Below, piece after piece: positions 1 through 9,292 of a DNA stretch of 64,000 nucleotides. Under the pieces are notes generated by a model. That model was given only the letters and a program-made list of their open reading frames with translations, was not told the origin of the DNA and did not search any database. Positions within the stretch are counted from its first letter, which is position 1; every line of letters begins with the position of its first letter. The translations under genes and the position numbers were made by a program. The DNA is from Stenotrophomonas aracearum (GTDB lineage: Bacteria > Pseudomonadota > Gammaproteobacteria > Xanthomonadales > Xanthomonadaceae): contig NZ_CP115543.1 in NCBI RefSeq assembly GCF_031834615.1, positions 3,607,001 through 3,671,000 on the forward strand, written 5' to 3'.

Positions 1-174
1 CTTCGACCACCTTGGCCGAGGCGCCCGGGTAGGTGGCGCTGATCTCGACGGCGGGCGGCGCCACTTCCGGGTACATCGACACCGGCAGCTTGAGCACCGC
101 CAGTGCACCGGCGAGCATGATGATGATCGCAATCACCCACGCGAAGATGGGGCGATCAATGAAATAACGAGCCA
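1..174 (-). CDS. smeE: RND multidrug efflux permease, N-terminal fragment (SmeE/AcrB family)
   Basis: Inner-membrane proton-driven drug pump of a tripartite efflux system. Only the first 58 codons are in the window; the rest lies beyond the left edge. The protein starts [18 protein letters not shown], the classic RND start with the first transmembrane helix, followed by the conserved [12 protein letters not shown] segment that leads into the periplasmic porter domain. It starts 13 nt after the smeD stop, so adaptor and pump are co-transcribed. The symbol is based on the SmeT/SmeD context; another Stenotrophomonas RND pump of the same layout is the main alternative. Confidence 0.85.
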
Positions 175-187
175 TGGGGTGCGTTCC

Positions 188-1363
188 TTACTGCTTGTCG
201 GCTGCGGCGGCCGGCGCTGCCGGTGCAGCGGGCGCGGCGCCCATCTCGGTGGCCTGCACGGGCATGCCCGGCTGGATCTTCTGCAGGCCTTCGACGATGA
301 CCTTGTCGCCGGCCTTCAGGCCGTCTTCGACCAGCCACGTGCTGCCCAGCGCGCGGCTGACCTTGACCGGGCGCACTTCGACCTTGTTGTCCTTGCCGAC
401 CACCATGGCGCTGGTGTCGCCCTTGGCGTCGCGGGCGATGCCCTGCATCGGCACCAGCAGGGCGCTTTCGCGCACGCCGCTGCCGACCTGGGCGCGCACG
501 TACATGCCGGGCATCAGCACCTGGTCGGGGTTGGCGACCTTGACCCGCAGCGCGTAGCTGCCGGTGGTGGGGTCGACGCTGACTTCGGAGAATTCCAGGC
601 TGCCCTTGTGCTCGAAGGGGGTGCCGTCGTCGAGCAGGATGGTCACCGGCAGGCTCTGGTTGTCCTGCAGGCGGCCGCTGGCCAGTTCGCGGCGCAGCTG
701 CAGCAGTTCGCTGGCGGACTGGGTCAGGTCGACGTAGATCGGGTCGAGCTGCTGCACGGTGGCCAGGGCCTCGGCCTGGCCGGCGCTGACCAGCGCGCCC
801 TGGGTGACCGAGGACTTGCCGATGCGGCCGCTGATCGGGGCGGTGATGCGGGCAAAGCCGAGGGTGACATTGGCGGCGTCGAGCGCGGCCTTGGCGGCAC
901 CGACGTCGGCTTCGGCCTGCTTCTGCGCGGCGACGGCGTTTTCGAGATCCTGCTGGCTGACCGCGTCGACCTTGGCCAGTTCCGTGATGCGCTTGGCGCT
1001 CAGGCGTGCGGCATTGGCGGTGGCTTCGGCGCGCGCGAGCTGGGCACGGGCACTGTTGGCCTGCGCGCGGTAGCTGGCGTCGTCGACCTGGTACAGCGGC
1101 TGGCCGGCGGTGACCAGGCCGCCTTCGGTAAACAGGCGCTTGGCGACGATACCACTGACCTGCGGGCGTACTTCGGCGACCAGGAAGGCGTTGGTGCGGC
1201 CGGGCAGTTCGCGGGTCAGGCCGACCTGTTCGGCCTTGAGGGTGGCGACGGTAACCTGGCCGGGACCGCCCTGCTGGCCTTCCTGCTCACCGCCGCCGCA
1301 GGCGGACAGGGTCAGGGCGATCGCCAGGGACAGGGCGAGGAAGCGATACGGGGTTGGAGACAT
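188..1363 (-). CDS. smeD: RND efflux periplasmic adaptor lipoprotein (SmeD)
   Basis: Membrane fusion protein linking the RND pump to an outer-membrane channel. 391 aa. The chosen ATG at 1363 gives MSPTPYRFLALSLAIALT with the lipobox LSAC at residue 22, so it is probably a lipoprotein anchored to the periplasmic face of the inner membrane; an ATG six codons earlier would lengthen the n-region without reason. A lipoyl/alpha-hairpin adaptor body follows, with the typical VRPQVSGIV and ITAPISGRIG segments flanking the coiled-coil hairpin. It ends in an Ala/Pro-rich tail. It is the first gene of the efflux operon and divergent from the TetR gene smeT. Expected control is SmeT repression from the shared intergenic palindrome. 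Confidence 0.9.
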   Translation of the reverse strand: MSPTPYRFLALSLAIALTLSACGGGEQEGQQGGPGQVTVATLKAEQVGLTRELPGRTNAFLVAEVRPQVSGIVAKRLFTEGGLVTAGQPLYQVDDASYRAQANSARAQLARAEATANAARLSAKRITELAKVDAVSQQDLENAVAAQKQAEADVGAAKAALDAANVTLGFARITAPISGRIGKSSVTQGALVSAGQAEALATVQQLDPIYVDLTQSASELLQLRRELASGRLQDNQSLPVTILLDDGTPFEHKGSLEFSEVSVDPTTGSYALRVKVANPDQVLMPGMYVRAQVGSGVRESALLVPMQGIARDAKGDTSAMVVGKDNKVEVRPVKVSRALGSTWLVEDGLKAGDKVIVEGLQKIQPGMPVQATEMGAAPAAPAAPAAAADKQ

Positions 1364-1450
1364 GGTGGGGGCTCGCGGCAAACAGAAAGAGGGCTGGGAA
1401 AACCGCTCTCGTAGCTACGCGCGGTCCTCACCGAGGATCAGTGGGGCGTA

Positions 1451-1478
1451 AATATACATACATGCATGTTTGTTTGTA
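1451..1478. promoter_or_regulatory. Probable SmeT operator in the smeD-smeT intergenic region
   Basis: A pseudo-palindrome centred between 1464 and 1465 (core CATGCATG), with matching bases spread over about 28 bp and again at 1448-1449/1480-1481. It sits in an AT-rich island inside the 163-nt gap between the divergent smeD and smeT starts. SmeT is known in S. maltophilia to bind a pseudo-palindrome between these two genes and to repress both. The placement here fits; the exact protected bases are inferred. Confidence 0.7.
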
Positions 1479-1526
1479 AACGGGTACAATTCAGGCCGGT
1501 TTCATCCAGCACGTGCACAGAGCGCA

Positions 1527-2195
1527 ATGGCCAGAAAAACCAAAGAAGCGGCCCAGGCGACGCGCGAGGGGATCCTCGACGCGGCCCAGGTCTGTTTCCA
1601 CGAATTCGGGGTGGCCGGGACCAGCCTGGCGATGATCGGCGAGCGCGCGGGCTATACCCGGGGCGCGGTGTACTGGCACTTCAAGAACAAGTCGGAGGTG
1701 CTCACGGCGATGATCGACCGCGAGCGCATCCCGTTCATCGAGCGCCTGCGGCGTACGGCGTCATCCAAGCGCACGACGCCGGTGCGCGACCTGCGTTCGG
1801 CGCTGCTGGTGTCGTTCCAGGAGATTTCCGAGGACGAGCGCCTGCGCAACATGCTGGAGATCATGCTGCGCAATGACCTGTCGGTGGAAAGCCAGGCGAT
1901 GCAGGAGATGCAGCGCGAGATGTCGCGCGAGGAGCTGGCGATCATCGGCGCGGCAATGCAGCGCGCGCGCGAACTGGGCCAGTTGCGCGAGGGCGTGGAC
2001 GTGGAGACGGTGGCGCGCATCATCAGCACGAGCCTGACCGGGGTGCTGTACAGCGCGATGCTGGAGCCGGAGCTGTTCGAGCTGCAGCGTGATGGCAGGC
2101 AGACGCTGGACGCGATCTTTGGTGCGTTCGTGGTGCCCGGGGTGTTCGAACCGGGCTCGCCGCCCGAGGCGTTGCCGACGGACGACGAGGCGTAG
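1527..2195 (+). CDS. smeT: TetR-family efflux repressor (SmeT)
   Basis: Transcriptional repressor of the adjacent smeDEF-type operon. 222 aa from the ATG at 1527; an upstream in-frame ATG at 1470 would lie inside the operator palindrome and is rejected. The N-terminus carries a TetR helix-turn-helix (residues about 12-58) ending in the characteristic GYTRGAVYWHFKNKSEV. The variable helical C-terminal domain (about 80-205) would bind inducing drugs. Divergent orientation to the adaptor and the shared palindrome support autoregulation plus pump repression. The closest alternative would be an AcrR/TtgR paralogue with the same layout. It is convergent with hslU, separated by a hairpin at 2285-2310. 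Confidence 0.88.
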   Translation: MARKTKEAAQATREGILDAAQVCFHEFGVAGTSLAMIGERAGYTRGAVYWHFKNKSEVLTAMIDRERIPFIERLRRTASSKRTTPVRDLRSALLVSFQEISEDERLRNMLEIMLRNDLSVESQAMQEMQREMSREELAIIGAAMQRARELGQLREGVDVETVARIISTSLTGVLYSAMLEPELFELQRDGRQTLDAIFGAFVVPGVFEPGSPPEALPTDDEA

Positions 2196-2284
2196 AGCAA
2201 AACCAGCGCTTTTGTTGATCCTGGCAGGGGCGGCCGTCGGGCAGCCCCGCTCCGAGACACGCCGTGAACCCGTCCATGGGGGCT

Positions 2285-2310
2285 GCTAGAAAACATCCAT
2301 GTTTTCTAGC
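2285..2310. terminator. Perfect 12-bp inverted repeat between convergent smeT and hslU
   Basis: Twelve-base arms (GCTAGAAAACAT and its complement) around a two-base CC centre. It is AT-rich in a GC-rich gap between two convergent genes. On both strands the arm supplies a short A or T tract, so a bidirectional terminator is the simplest reading; a protein-binding palindrome is the alternative because the loop would be very tight. Confidence 0.5.
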
Positions 2311-2381
2311 GTCTCTCCGGGGGCTACCCGCCGGCCACCCCGATAGATTGTCGTGGGGCGGATGGAGCAGGCACGCGCCGG

Positions 2382-3758
2382 TTACAGGATGTAACGGCTC
2401 AGGTCCGGGTCCTTCACCAGCTCACCCAGGTGCTTGTCCACGTAGGCCTTGTCGATGGCGATGGTTTCGCCGTCGCGGTCCGGGGCTTCGTAGCTGAGCG
2501 AGTCCAGCAGGCGCTCGAGCACGGTGTGCAGGCGGCGGGCGCCGATGTTTTCCTGGCGTTCGTTGACCTGGAAGGCGATCTCGGCCAGGCGGTCGACGGC
2601 GTCTGCGGTGAAGGTGACGGCCACGCCTTCGGTCTGCAGCAGGGCTTCGTACTGCTTGGTCAGCGCGGCCTTGGGCTCGGTCAGGATGCGTACGAAGTCG
2701 TCCTTGCTCAGCGCGCCCAGTTCCACGCGGATCGGGAAACGGCCCTGCAGTTCGGGGATCAGGTCGCTGGGCTTGGCCAGGTGGAACGCGCCGGACGCAA
2801 TGAACAGGATGTGGTCGGTCTTGATCGTGCCGTACTTGGTCGAGACGTTGGAACCTTCCACCAGTGGCAGCAGGTCGCGCTGCACGCCTTCGCGCGAGAC
2901 GTCGCCACCGCCGACGTTGTCGCCGCGCTTGGCGACCTTGTCGATCTCGTCGATGAACACGATGCCGTGCTGTTCGCAGGCTTCGATCGCGGCGGTGCGG
3001 ATGTCGTCTTCGTTGACCAGCTTGCCGGCTTCTTCCTCCACCAGCAGCGGGCGCGCGGCCTTGATGGTCAGGGTACGCTTCTGCGCCTTGGCGCCGCCGC
3101 CCAGGTTGGCGAACATCGACTTCAGCTGCTGGCCCATTTCTTCCATGCCCGGCGGGGTCATGATGTCCAGGCTGACGTTGGCCGAGATGTCGAGTTCGAT
3201 CTCGCGCTCGTCCAGCTCGCCGTTGCGCAGCATGCGGCGGAACTTGATGCGGGTTTCATTGTCCTGCGCGGAAGGTTCGTTGCGCGCGGCTTCGGGATCG
3301 AAACCGATGCCGCCGGCACGGCGCGGCAGCAGCGCGTCCAGGATGCGGTCTTCGGCGCGTTCTTCGGCCTGGGTGCGCACGCGCACCTTGGCCTGTTCGC
3401 GGTAGAGCTTGACGGCGGTGTCGGCCAGGTCGCGGATGATCTGTTCGACGTCCTTGCCGACGTAACCCACTTCGGTGAAACGGGTGGCTTCGACCTTGAC
3501 GAACGGGGCATTGGCCAGGGTGGCCAGGCGACGCGCGATCTCGGTCTTGCCGACGCCGGTCGGGCCGATCATCAGGATGTTCTTGGGCATGACTTCATTG
3601 CGCAGCTCCGGCACCAGCTGCATGCGGCGCCAGCGGTTGCGCAGCGCGATGGCCACCGCGCGCTTGGCATCGTGCTGGCCGACGATATGCCGGTCCAGTT
3701 CCTGCACGATCTCGCGCGGGGTCATGGTGGCGGAGGACACTTCGATCTTGTGGGGCAT
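2382..3758 (-). CDS. hslU: HslU, ATPase subunit of the HslVU (ClpYQ) protease
   Basis: AAA+ unfoldase that feeds proteins into the HslV peptidase in the cytoplasm. 458 aa from ATG 3758 ([19 protein letters not shown]). Walker A GPTGVGKT is near residue 66, Walker B FIDEIDK in the middle, and the conserved C-terminal tail [10 protein letters not shown], which activates HslV, is intact. The pore motif GYVGKD is present. Longer open frame upstream lies inside hslV and is not used. It starts 2 nt after the hslV stop, and a GAGGAG Shine-Dalgarno lies in the last hslV codons, so the two are translationally coupled. Usually part of the heat-shock regulon; no sigma-32 promoter was identified here. 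Confidence 0.97.
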   Translation of the reverse strand: MPHKIEVSSATMTPREIVQELDRHIVGQHDAKRAVAIALRNRWRRMQLVPELRNEVMPKNILMIGPTGVGKTEIARRLATLANAPFVKVEATRFTEVGYVGKDVEQIIRDLADTAVKLYREQAKVRVRTQAEERAEDRILDALLPRRAGGIGFDPEAARNEPSAQDNETRIKFRRMLRNGELDEREIELDISANVSLDIMTPPGMEEMGQQLKSMFANLGGGAKAQKRTLTIKAARPLLVEEEAGKLVNEDDIRTAAIEACEQHGIVFIDEIDKVAKRGDNVGGGDVSREGVQRDLLPLVEGSNVSTKYGTIKTDHILFIASGAFHLAKPSDLIPELQGRFPIRVELGALSKDDFVRILTEPKAALTKQYEALLQTEGVAVTFTADAVDRLAEIAFQVNERQENIGARRLHTVLERLLDSLSYEAPDRDGETIAIDKAYVDKHLGELVKDPDLSRYIL

Positions 3759-3760
3759 GT

Positions 3761-4312
3761 TCAGAGCTCCTCGACCACGACGTTGCGGTTGGTGTAGATG
3801 CAGATGTCGCCGGCGATGTTGATCGCTTCGCTGGCAATGGTGCGTGCGTCCAGTTCGGTGTGCGCCATCAAGGCGCGTGCGGCGGACAGCGCATACGAGC
3901 CGCCGGAACCGATCGCGATGATGCCGTCTTCCGGCTCGATCACGTCGCCAGTGCCGCTGATGATCAGCGAGGTTTCCTTGTCGGCCACGGCCAGCAGCGC
4001 TTCGAGCTTGCCGAGGCGGCGCTCGGTGCGCCAATCCTTGGCCAGCTCCACGGCAGCGCGGGTCAGCTGGCCATGCTTTTCGAGCTTGGCTTCGAACAGT
4101 TCGAACAGGGTGAAGGCGTCAGCCGCTGCGCCGGCGAAACCGGCCAGCACCTGGCCGTCACGTCCCAGCCGACGCACCTTGCGCGCGTTGCCCTTCATCA
4201 CGATGTGGCCCAGCGTGACCTGGCCGTCGCCGGCGATCGCCACGTGCTCGCCGCGACGCACGCAGACGATGGTGGTGGCATGAAATACGGTGGGGTTCTG
4301 ACTGGGATCCAT
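3761..4312 (-). CDS. hslV: HslV, peptidase subunit of the HslVU protease
   Basis: Threonine protease that forms a double-hexamer chamber with HslU. 183 aa. The proteasome-like core begins [10 protein letters not shown]; the catalytic threonine of the family is the first residue of TTIV, here Thr13 after Ala12. Most HslV proteins lose only the initiator Met, but here the in-frame ATG gives a 12-residue leader ([12 protein letters not shown]) that must be cut off. No nearer in-frame start codon exists (the ATG overlapping the HAT codons is out of frame). It lies 74 nt after xerC and 2 nt before hslU. I recall the same extension from xanthomonad homologues. Confidence 0.95.
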   Translation of the reverse strand: MDPSQNPTVFHATTIVCVRRGEHVAIAGDGQVTLGHIVMKGNARKVRRLGRDGQVLAGFAGAAADAFTLFELFEAKLEKHGQLTRAAVELAKDWRTERRLGKLEALLAVADKETSLIISGTGDVIEPEDGIIAIGSGGSYALSAARALMAHTELDARTIASEAINIAGDICIYTNRNVVVEEL

Positions 4313-4386
4313 GGTGCCTCCGGTAGCTGTTCGAGGGACATGGGGCCGCCCGCCGCTGCCATCAAGCCTGCGCGTGAAGCTGCCGT

Positions 4387-5280
4387 TCAGCCGCCCTCGC
4401 CCGGATCCTTGCGCCGCTTGGCGCGGGGATGCGCGGCGTCATACACCTTGGCCAGGTGCTGGAAGTCCAGGTGGGTGTAGATCTGGGTGGTGGCGATGTC
4501 GGCGTGGCCGAGCAGTTCCTGCACGCCGCGCAGGTCGCCGGAGGACTCCAGGATGTGACTGGCGAAACTGTGCCGCAACATGTGCGGGTGCACGTGCTTG
4601 AACAGTCCCTGGCGCTGGGCCAGCTGGCGGATCCGGATCTGCACCGCGCGCTGGGTGATCGGCCCGCCCTTGCGCCCGGGAAACACCGGTTGCGCCTCGC
4701 TGGCACCGCTCTCGTCGCGCCAGCCCAGCAGCGCGTCGCGCGCATGCGAACCGAACGGCACGCGGCGCTGGCGGTTGCCCTTGCCGAGCACGTTGACCAG
4801 GCCGGTGGCGAAATCCAGGTCACGCCAGATCAACGCGCACAGCTCGCTCAGGCGCAGGCCGGAAGAATAGAACAGCTCCAGCAGCGCGCGGTCGCGCAGG
4901 CCCAGCGGTGCATCGGTGGGCAGTTCGACCAGGCGTACCGCTTCGTCCGCATCGAGCACCTGCGGCAATTTGCGTGGCGCCTTCGGCGCCTTCAGGCCGG
5001 CGGCTGGGCTGGCCGCGATGCGTTGATGCTTGAGCAGCCACGCATAGAAGCTGCGGCAGGCCGACAACCGTCGCTGCAGCGACTTCGGCGCCAGTCCGCG
5101 GCGGTGTTCGTCGGCGATGAACCGACGCAGCTGCGGGCCGTCCAGGGCTTCGGCGCTCGCATCCTGCTGGGTCGCCCAGCTGCCGAGCGCGTCCAGGTCG
5201 CGCCGGTAGGCGTCCAGCGTGTGCGCCGACGCACGGCGCTCCACCTGCAGGTAGCCGAGGAAGTCCTGGACAGCGTTCAT
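4387..5280 (-). CDS. xerC: XerC, tyrosine site-specific recombinase
   Basis: Resolves chromosome dimers at dif together with XerD. 297 aa. N-terminal SAM-like core-binding domain (about 1-90) and C-terminal catalytic domain with the full set: Arg in SSGLRLSEL, Lys in [10 protein letters not shown], HxxR in HPHMLRHSF, His in [10 protein letters not shown] and the tyrosine nucleophile in IYTHLD. The ATG at 5280 follows the DUF484 stop by 22 nt. The neighbourhood dapF-DUF484-xerC matches the enterobacterial order, which argues for XerC rather than XerD or an integron/phage integrase. Confidence 0.95.
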   Translation of the reverse strand: MNAVQDFLGYLQVERRASAHTLDAYRRDLDALGSWATQQDASAEALDGPQLRRFIADEHRRGLAPKSLQRRLSACRSFYAWLLKHQRIAASPAAGLKAPKAPRKLPQVLDADEAVRLVELPTDAPLGLRDRALLELFYSSGLRLSELCALIWRDLDFATGLVNVLGKGNRQRRVPFGSHARDALLGWRDESGASEAQPVFPGRKGGPITQRAVQIRIRQLAQRQGLFKHVHPHMLRHSFASHILESSGDLRGVQELLGHADIATTQIYTHLDFQHLAKVYDAAHPRAKRRKDPGEGG

Positions 5281-5302
5281 GCAGTCGCTCGCCGGCAGGG
5301 GC

Positions 5303-5980
5303 TCAGGCCGGGTCGAACCGCTTGAGCGCCACGGCCAGTGCTTCGCCCATCATGCGCAGGAACAGCGTGCCCATGCCCGGGTAGAAGCGGTTGCCGTCGT
5401 GGCTGCCGACCGCGATCAGGCCCACGCCGGGCAGCGGCAGCAAGGCGCTGGACTGCACTTCGTCGACCCGCCCGCCGTACAGCACGGTGTTCTTTTCCGG
5501 CTGCAGGCGGCCACAGATCGGCTCGCCGTCCTTCAGGCAGTCGCGGAACGAGGCCAGCAGCGGGCTGCCTTCCTCGATCACCTGCAGCCACGGCGCCTGT
5601 TCCAGCCCCGGCACCGGGTGCAGCACCACCAGGCGGACCAGGTCGCCGGCGAAATCCTCTTCCAGCGACGCGGCCATCGCGCGCAGGGTGTCGGCCGCAT
5701 TGCCCTGCTTCATCAGCGCCAGGGTGAGCTGGTGGGTGCGCACGGCCAGGCGTTCGTTGACCTGCGCGTTGGCGGCCAGGTCGGCCAGCCGCCGCGACAG
5801 TTCGCGGTTCTTGTCGCGCAGCACTTCCAGCTGGTAGCTGGCCAGCGACGCGGTGGGGCCGTCATCGCGCGGCACCACCAGGGTCAGCGCCAGGTCCGGG
5901 AACTGTTTCAGGAACGCCGGGTGGCGGCGCAACCAGGCGGCGACTTCATGCGCCCCGATCTTCTCGACGGTCTCGCTCAT
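5303..5980 (-). CDS. DUF484 family protein (YigA-like, GAF fold)
   Basis: Conserved cytoplasmic protein of unknown role, 225 aa. Starts at ATG 5980 ([19 protein letters not shown]), whose first bases overlap the dapF stop in an ATGA arrangement. N-terminal helical part with the family signature [15 protein letters not shown] (about 17-31), then a GAF-like domain. A long upstream open frame is a shadow of dapF. Its constant place between dapF and xerC in gammaproteobacteria suggests a link to cell-wall or chromosome functions, but none is proven. Confidence 0.9.
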   Translation of the reverse strand: MSETVEKIGAHEVAAWLRRHPAFLKQFPDLALTLVVPRDDGPTASLASYQLEVLRDKNRELSRRLADLAANAQVNERLAVRTHQLTLALMKQGNAADTLRAMAASLEEDFAGDLVRLVVLHPVPGLEQAPWLQVIEEGSPLLASFRDCLKDGEPICGRLQPEKNTVLYGGRVDEVQSSALLPLPGVGLIAVGSHDGNRFYPGMGTLFLRMMGEALAVALKRFDPA

Positions 5981-6828
5981 GCGTTCCACTCCCCTTCGAA
6001 GACGAATGCAGCCGGGCCGGACATCACCACTTCGGCGTCGTCGCTGGGCCAGCGCAGGCGCAGGTCGCCGCCCGGCAGCGACATCGTGGCGTCGCGCTGC
6101 AGGCGGCCGCGCTGCATCATCACCACGGCGGCGGCGCAGGCACCGCTGCCGCAGGCCAGGGTTTCGCCGACGCCGCGCTCGAACACGCGCAGGCGTGCCT
6201 GCTGCGGGTCGATGACCTGCACGAAACCGACATTGACCGACTGCGGAAAGCTCGCGTGCTGCTGCAGAAGCGGGCCCAGCCGCTCCACCGGTGCCGCGTC
6301 GACCAGGCCGACTTCGATCACCGCATGCGGATTGCCCATGGACACCGCGCCAAAGCGGACGGCGTCGCCCTGCAACGGCAGCACGTACTCCGGGCGCGCG
6401 CGGGCAAAGCCCAGCAGCGGCACCTGCTCCGGTTCGAAGCGCGGCACGCCCATCGCCACGGCGTACTGGTCGCTGCCGATGCGCTCGATGGCGTGCGTGG
6501 CCAGCGGGCTGTCGATGTTGAAACGTTCGCCCTGCGCGGCGCCGTCGCGGACCAGCCAAGCGGCCACGCAGCGCGCGCCGTTGCCGCACTGCTCGGACTG
6601 GGAACCGTCCGAGTTCCAGATCCGGTAGGCCGCAACCGAGCCGTCGGCGCGCGGCGGTTCGATGGTCAGGATCTGGTCGCAGCCGACGCCGGTGTGGCGG
6701 TCGGCCAGCCGGGCGGCCAGCGCCGGGGTCGGTGCGGGGGTGCCGTCACGCAGGTCGAGCACGACAAAATCATTGCCGGCGCCGTGCATCTTGCTGAAGC
6801 GCAGCGCGGGAGCAGCGGCCTTACTCAT
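5977..6828 (-). CDS. dapF: Diaminopimelate epimerase
   Basis: Converts LL- to meso-diaminopimelate for lysine and peptidoglycan. 283 aa from ATG 6828 ([21 protein letters not shown]). Both active-site cysteines are present: one in [10 protein letters not shown] and one in [12 protein letters not shown], typical of the two-base racemase mechanism. The start overlaps the lptM 3' end by 8 nt and the stop overlaps the DUF484 start, so the genes are coupled. The extended open frame upstream encodes a Pro/Thr-rich shadow of the lptM repeat and is discarded. Confidence 0.96.
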   Translation of the reverse strand: MSKAAAPALRFSKMHGAGNDFVVLDLRDGTPAPTPALAARLADRHTGVGCDQILTIEPPRADGSVAAYRIWNSDGSQSEQCGNGARCVAAWLVRDGAAQGERFNIDSPLATHAIERIGSDQYAVAMGVPRFEPEQVPLLGFARARPEYVLPLQGDAVRFGAVSMGNPHAVIEVGLVDAAPVERLGPLLQQHASFPQSVNVGFVQVIDPQQARLRVFERGVGETLACGSGACAAAVVMMQRGRLQRDATMSLPGGDLRLRWPSDDAEVVMSGPAAFVFEGEWNA

Positions 6829-7072
6829 TCCCGTCGTCGTCGGTGTCGGTGCCGAGCTGCGGGTCGACCGGATCGGGCACCACCTGCGGGTCGTTGGTGG
6901 CGTCGGTGGCGTCGGTGGCCTCGGTGGCGTCGGCATCAGCGGCCGGTTCGACCACCTGCTCTTCCACCGGCACCGGCTTCTGCGGCATCACCAGCGGGCC
7001 CTTGTTGCCACAGGCCGAGAGGGACAGCAGCGCCAGCGCTGCCAACGGAATCAGGATGCGATTAGTGCTCAT
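6821..7072 (-). CDS. lptM: LptM-type small outer-membrane lipoprotein (YifL)
   Basis: 83 aa lipoprotein. [18 protein letters not shown] is followed by the lipobox SAC and then [10 protein letters not shown], the LptM/YifL signature (CG-x-KGPL). In E. coli LptM helps oxidative maturation of LptD, the LPS export channel. The tail is acidic and contains a simple repeat ([12 protein letters not shown] region), encoded by 9-bp units around 6895-6950. Position directly upstream of dapF is the same as yifL-dapF in E. coli, which supports the call for an otherwise very short protein. It begins 25 nt after the ptrB stop. Confidence 0.87.
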   Translation of the reverse strand: MSTNRILIPLAALALLSLSACGNKGPLVMPQKPVPVEEQVVEPAADADATEATDATDATNDPQVVPDPVDPQLGTDTDDDGNE

Positions 7073-7097
7073 TGTTCGAGTATAGGGGCTAGTGGCG

Positions 7098-9215
7098 TTA
7101 CGGGGTGGTGTCCACGCCCAGCTGCTCAAGCACGAACGCGTAGGACTCGGCCAGTTCGCGATAGCGCTGGAAGCGGCCCGACTTGCCGCCGTGGCCGGCC
7201 TCCATGTTCGTGCGGAACACGATCGGCGCCGTGCCGGTGTTGTCATCGCGCAGGCGTGCCACCCACTTGGCCGGCTCCCAGTACTGCACCTGCGAGTCCC
7301 ACAGGCCGGTACCGACGAACAGCGACGGGTAGGCCTGGCGGGTGACGTTGTCGTACGGCGAGTAGCGCAGCATGTAGTCGTAGTACTCGCGCTGCTCCGG
7401 GTTGCCCCACTCGTCGTACTCGTTGGTGGTCAGCGGGATGGTCGGGTCGAGCATGGTGGTGACCACGTCGACGAACGGCACCTGCGCCACCATCACCCGG
7501 TAGTCCTGCGGGGCCTGGTTGGCCACCGCCCCCATCAGCAGGCCGCCGGCGCTGCCGCCGGAGGCGGCCACGCGGTCCTTGGCCGCATAGCCCTGGCGGA
7601 CCAGCTCGCGGGTGACATCGACGAAGTCGTTGAAGGTGTTCTGCTTGTTCAGCAGCTTGCCGTCGTCATACCAGGCGCGGCCCATTTCCTCGCCGCCACG
7701 GATGTGCGCGATGGCATAGACCACGCCACGGTCGAGCAGGCTGACCACGGTCTGGTTGAAGCCCGGGTCCATCGACATGCCGTAGCTGCCATAGGCGTAC
7801 TGGTACAGCGCGGCGCTGCCGTCCTTCCTGAATCCATTGCGGTAGACCAGCGACACCGGCACCCTGGCGCCGTCGCGCGCGGTCACCCAGACCCGCTCGG
7901 TGGTGTACTGCGAGGGGTCATAGCCGATCACCGGCTGCTGCTTGAGCTGGCGACGCTCGCCGGTGACGGTGTTGAGCTCGAAGGTGGTGGCCGGCGTGGT
8001 CAGCGAGGTATAGGCATAACGCAGCCACGGCGTGTCCGCTTCCGGGTTGGCGGCCAGGCCCATCGAGTAGGCCGGTTCGTCGGCCTTGACGTAGTCCTGG
8101 CGGCCATCGGCGAACAGGAGGCGCACGCGTTCCAGCGCGTTGGACCGTTCGGCAATCGCAGTGAAACCATCGAACAGCTCGAAGCCTTCGACCAGCACGC
8201 TGTCGTCGTGCGCGACCCAGTCCTTCCACTGGCTGCGTGCGGTGGCGTCGGTCGGCGCGGTGACGATCTTGAAGTTTTTCGCGCCGGCGTCGTTGGTACG
8301 GATCACCCAGCGCCCGTCGAAGTGGTCGGCGTCGTACTCGACGTCGCGCGCACGCGGGGCCAGCACGGTGAACGCCTGCGGGTTGGCGGCCGGTGCGTAG
8401 CGGCTTTCCGAGCTCACCGTGCTGTGCAGGTCGATGGTGATGAAGCGGTCGTCGCGGGTGCGGCCAACGCCCATGTAGAAGCTGTCGTCCTTCTCTTCGT
8501 AGACCAGCACGTCGCTGCTGACCGGGGTCCCCAGCACGTGCTTCTTTACCCGCACCGTGAGCAGCGTTTCCGGGTCGTTCTCCACGTAGAACAGGGTGCG
8601 GTTGTCGTCGGCCCAGACCACGTTCGCCGAGACGTTCTCGATACGGTCGGGCAGCACCTCGCCGGTGCGCAGGTCCTTGAAGCGGATGACGTACTGGCGA
8701 CGACCCACCCCGTCCTCGGCCCAGGCCAGAAGGTGGTTGTCCTGGCTGACCTCGGCATCGTCGACGCTGAAATAGCCCTTGCCGGCGGCCATCTGGTTGA
8801 TATCGAGCAGGATCTCTTCCGGCGCCTCCATGCTGCCCTTGCGGCGCGCCTGGATCGGATAATCCTTGCCGGTCTCGAAGCGGGTGTAATACCAGTAGCC
8901 GCGCTCACGCGCCGGCACGCTGGCGTCGTCCTGCTTGATCCGGCCAACGATCTCCTTGTACAGCGTGTCCTGCAGCGGCTTCAGCGGCGCCATCACCTGG
9001 TCGGTATAGGCGTTTTCCGCATTCAGGTAGGCCAGCATCGCCGGCGCTTCACGCTTGTCGTCGCGCAGCCAGTAATAGTCATCGTTGCGGGTGGCGCCAA
9101 ACGGCGTGGTCACCATGTGCGGATGCTTCTCGGCGTCGGGTGGGGTCAGCGCGGGGGCGGCATGCACGGAAGCGGTCATCAGGCTGGCAACCAGGAAAGA
9201 GACGGTGGGATTCAC
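7098..9215 (-). CDS. ptrB: Exported S9A oligopeptidase B-like serine peptidase
   Basis: 705 aa prolyl-oligopeptidase family enzyme that cleaves peptides after basic residues if it behaves like oligopeptidase B. A Sec-type signal peptide (MNPTVSFLVASLMTASVHA, cut after AHA) predicts a periplasmic or outer-membrane-exposed location, unlike cytosolic E. coli PtrB. N-terminal beta-propeller (about 75-420), then the alpha/beta hydrolase with nucleophile Ser in ASGGSAGG, a conserved TNEYDEWGNP segment and the catalytic His in EAGHGGKSGR. It heads a minus-strand run through lptM and dapF, and is divergent from the aminotransferase gene with 77 nt between starts. Confidence 0.88.
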   Translation of the reverse strand: MNPTVSFLVASLMTASVHAAPALTPPDAEKHPHMVTTPFGATRNDDYYWLRDDKREAPAMLAYLNAENAYTDQVMAPLKPLQDTLYKEIVGRIKQDDASVPARERGYWYYTRFETGKDYPIQARRKGSMEAPEEILLDINQMAAGKGYFSVDDAEVSQDNHLLAWAEDGVGRRQYVIRFKDLRTGEVLPDRIENVSANVVWADDNRTLFYVENDPETLLTVRVKKHVLGTPVSSDVLVYEEKDDSFYMGVGRTRDDRFITIDLHSTVSSESRYAPAANPQAFTVLAPRARDVEYDADHFDGRWVIRTNDAGAKNFKIVTAPTDATARSQWKDWVAHDDSVLVEGFELFDGFTAIAERSNALERVRLLFADGRQDYVKADEPAYSMGLAANPEADTPWLRYAYTSLTTPATTFELNTVTGERRQLKQQPVIGYDPSQYTTERVWVTARDGARVPVSLVYRNGFRKDGSAALYQYAYGSYGMSMDPGFNQTVVSLLDRGVVYAIAHIRGGEEMGRAWYDDGKLLNKQNTFNDFVDVTRELVRQGYAAKDRVAASGGSAGGLLMGAVANQAPQDYRVMVAQVPFVDVVTTMLDPTIPLTTNEYDEWGNPEQREYYDYMLRYSPYDNVTRQAYPSLFVGTGLWDSQVQYWEPAKWVARLRDDNTGTAPIVFRTNMEAGHGGKSGRFQRYRELAESYAFVLEQLGVDTTP

Positions 9216-9292
9216 GAAATAAGGCTCCTTGCCCGCGAATGCAATGGTGGTGGCGCAGTCTAGCCCGTGGGCGCTCCCCTATCATGGGGCGC

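Noticed and set aside
7092..9263. Long plus-strand open frame (723 codons) opposite the oligopeptidase gene
   Set aside because: It is an antisense shadow caused by GC-rich codon bias; the minus-strand frame has a signal peptide and full S9 catalytic motifs. The same reasoning removes the long antisense frames at 10587-13100, 14619-16682, 18687-19994, 26677-28545, 29351-31195, 48896-50974 and 51561-53225.
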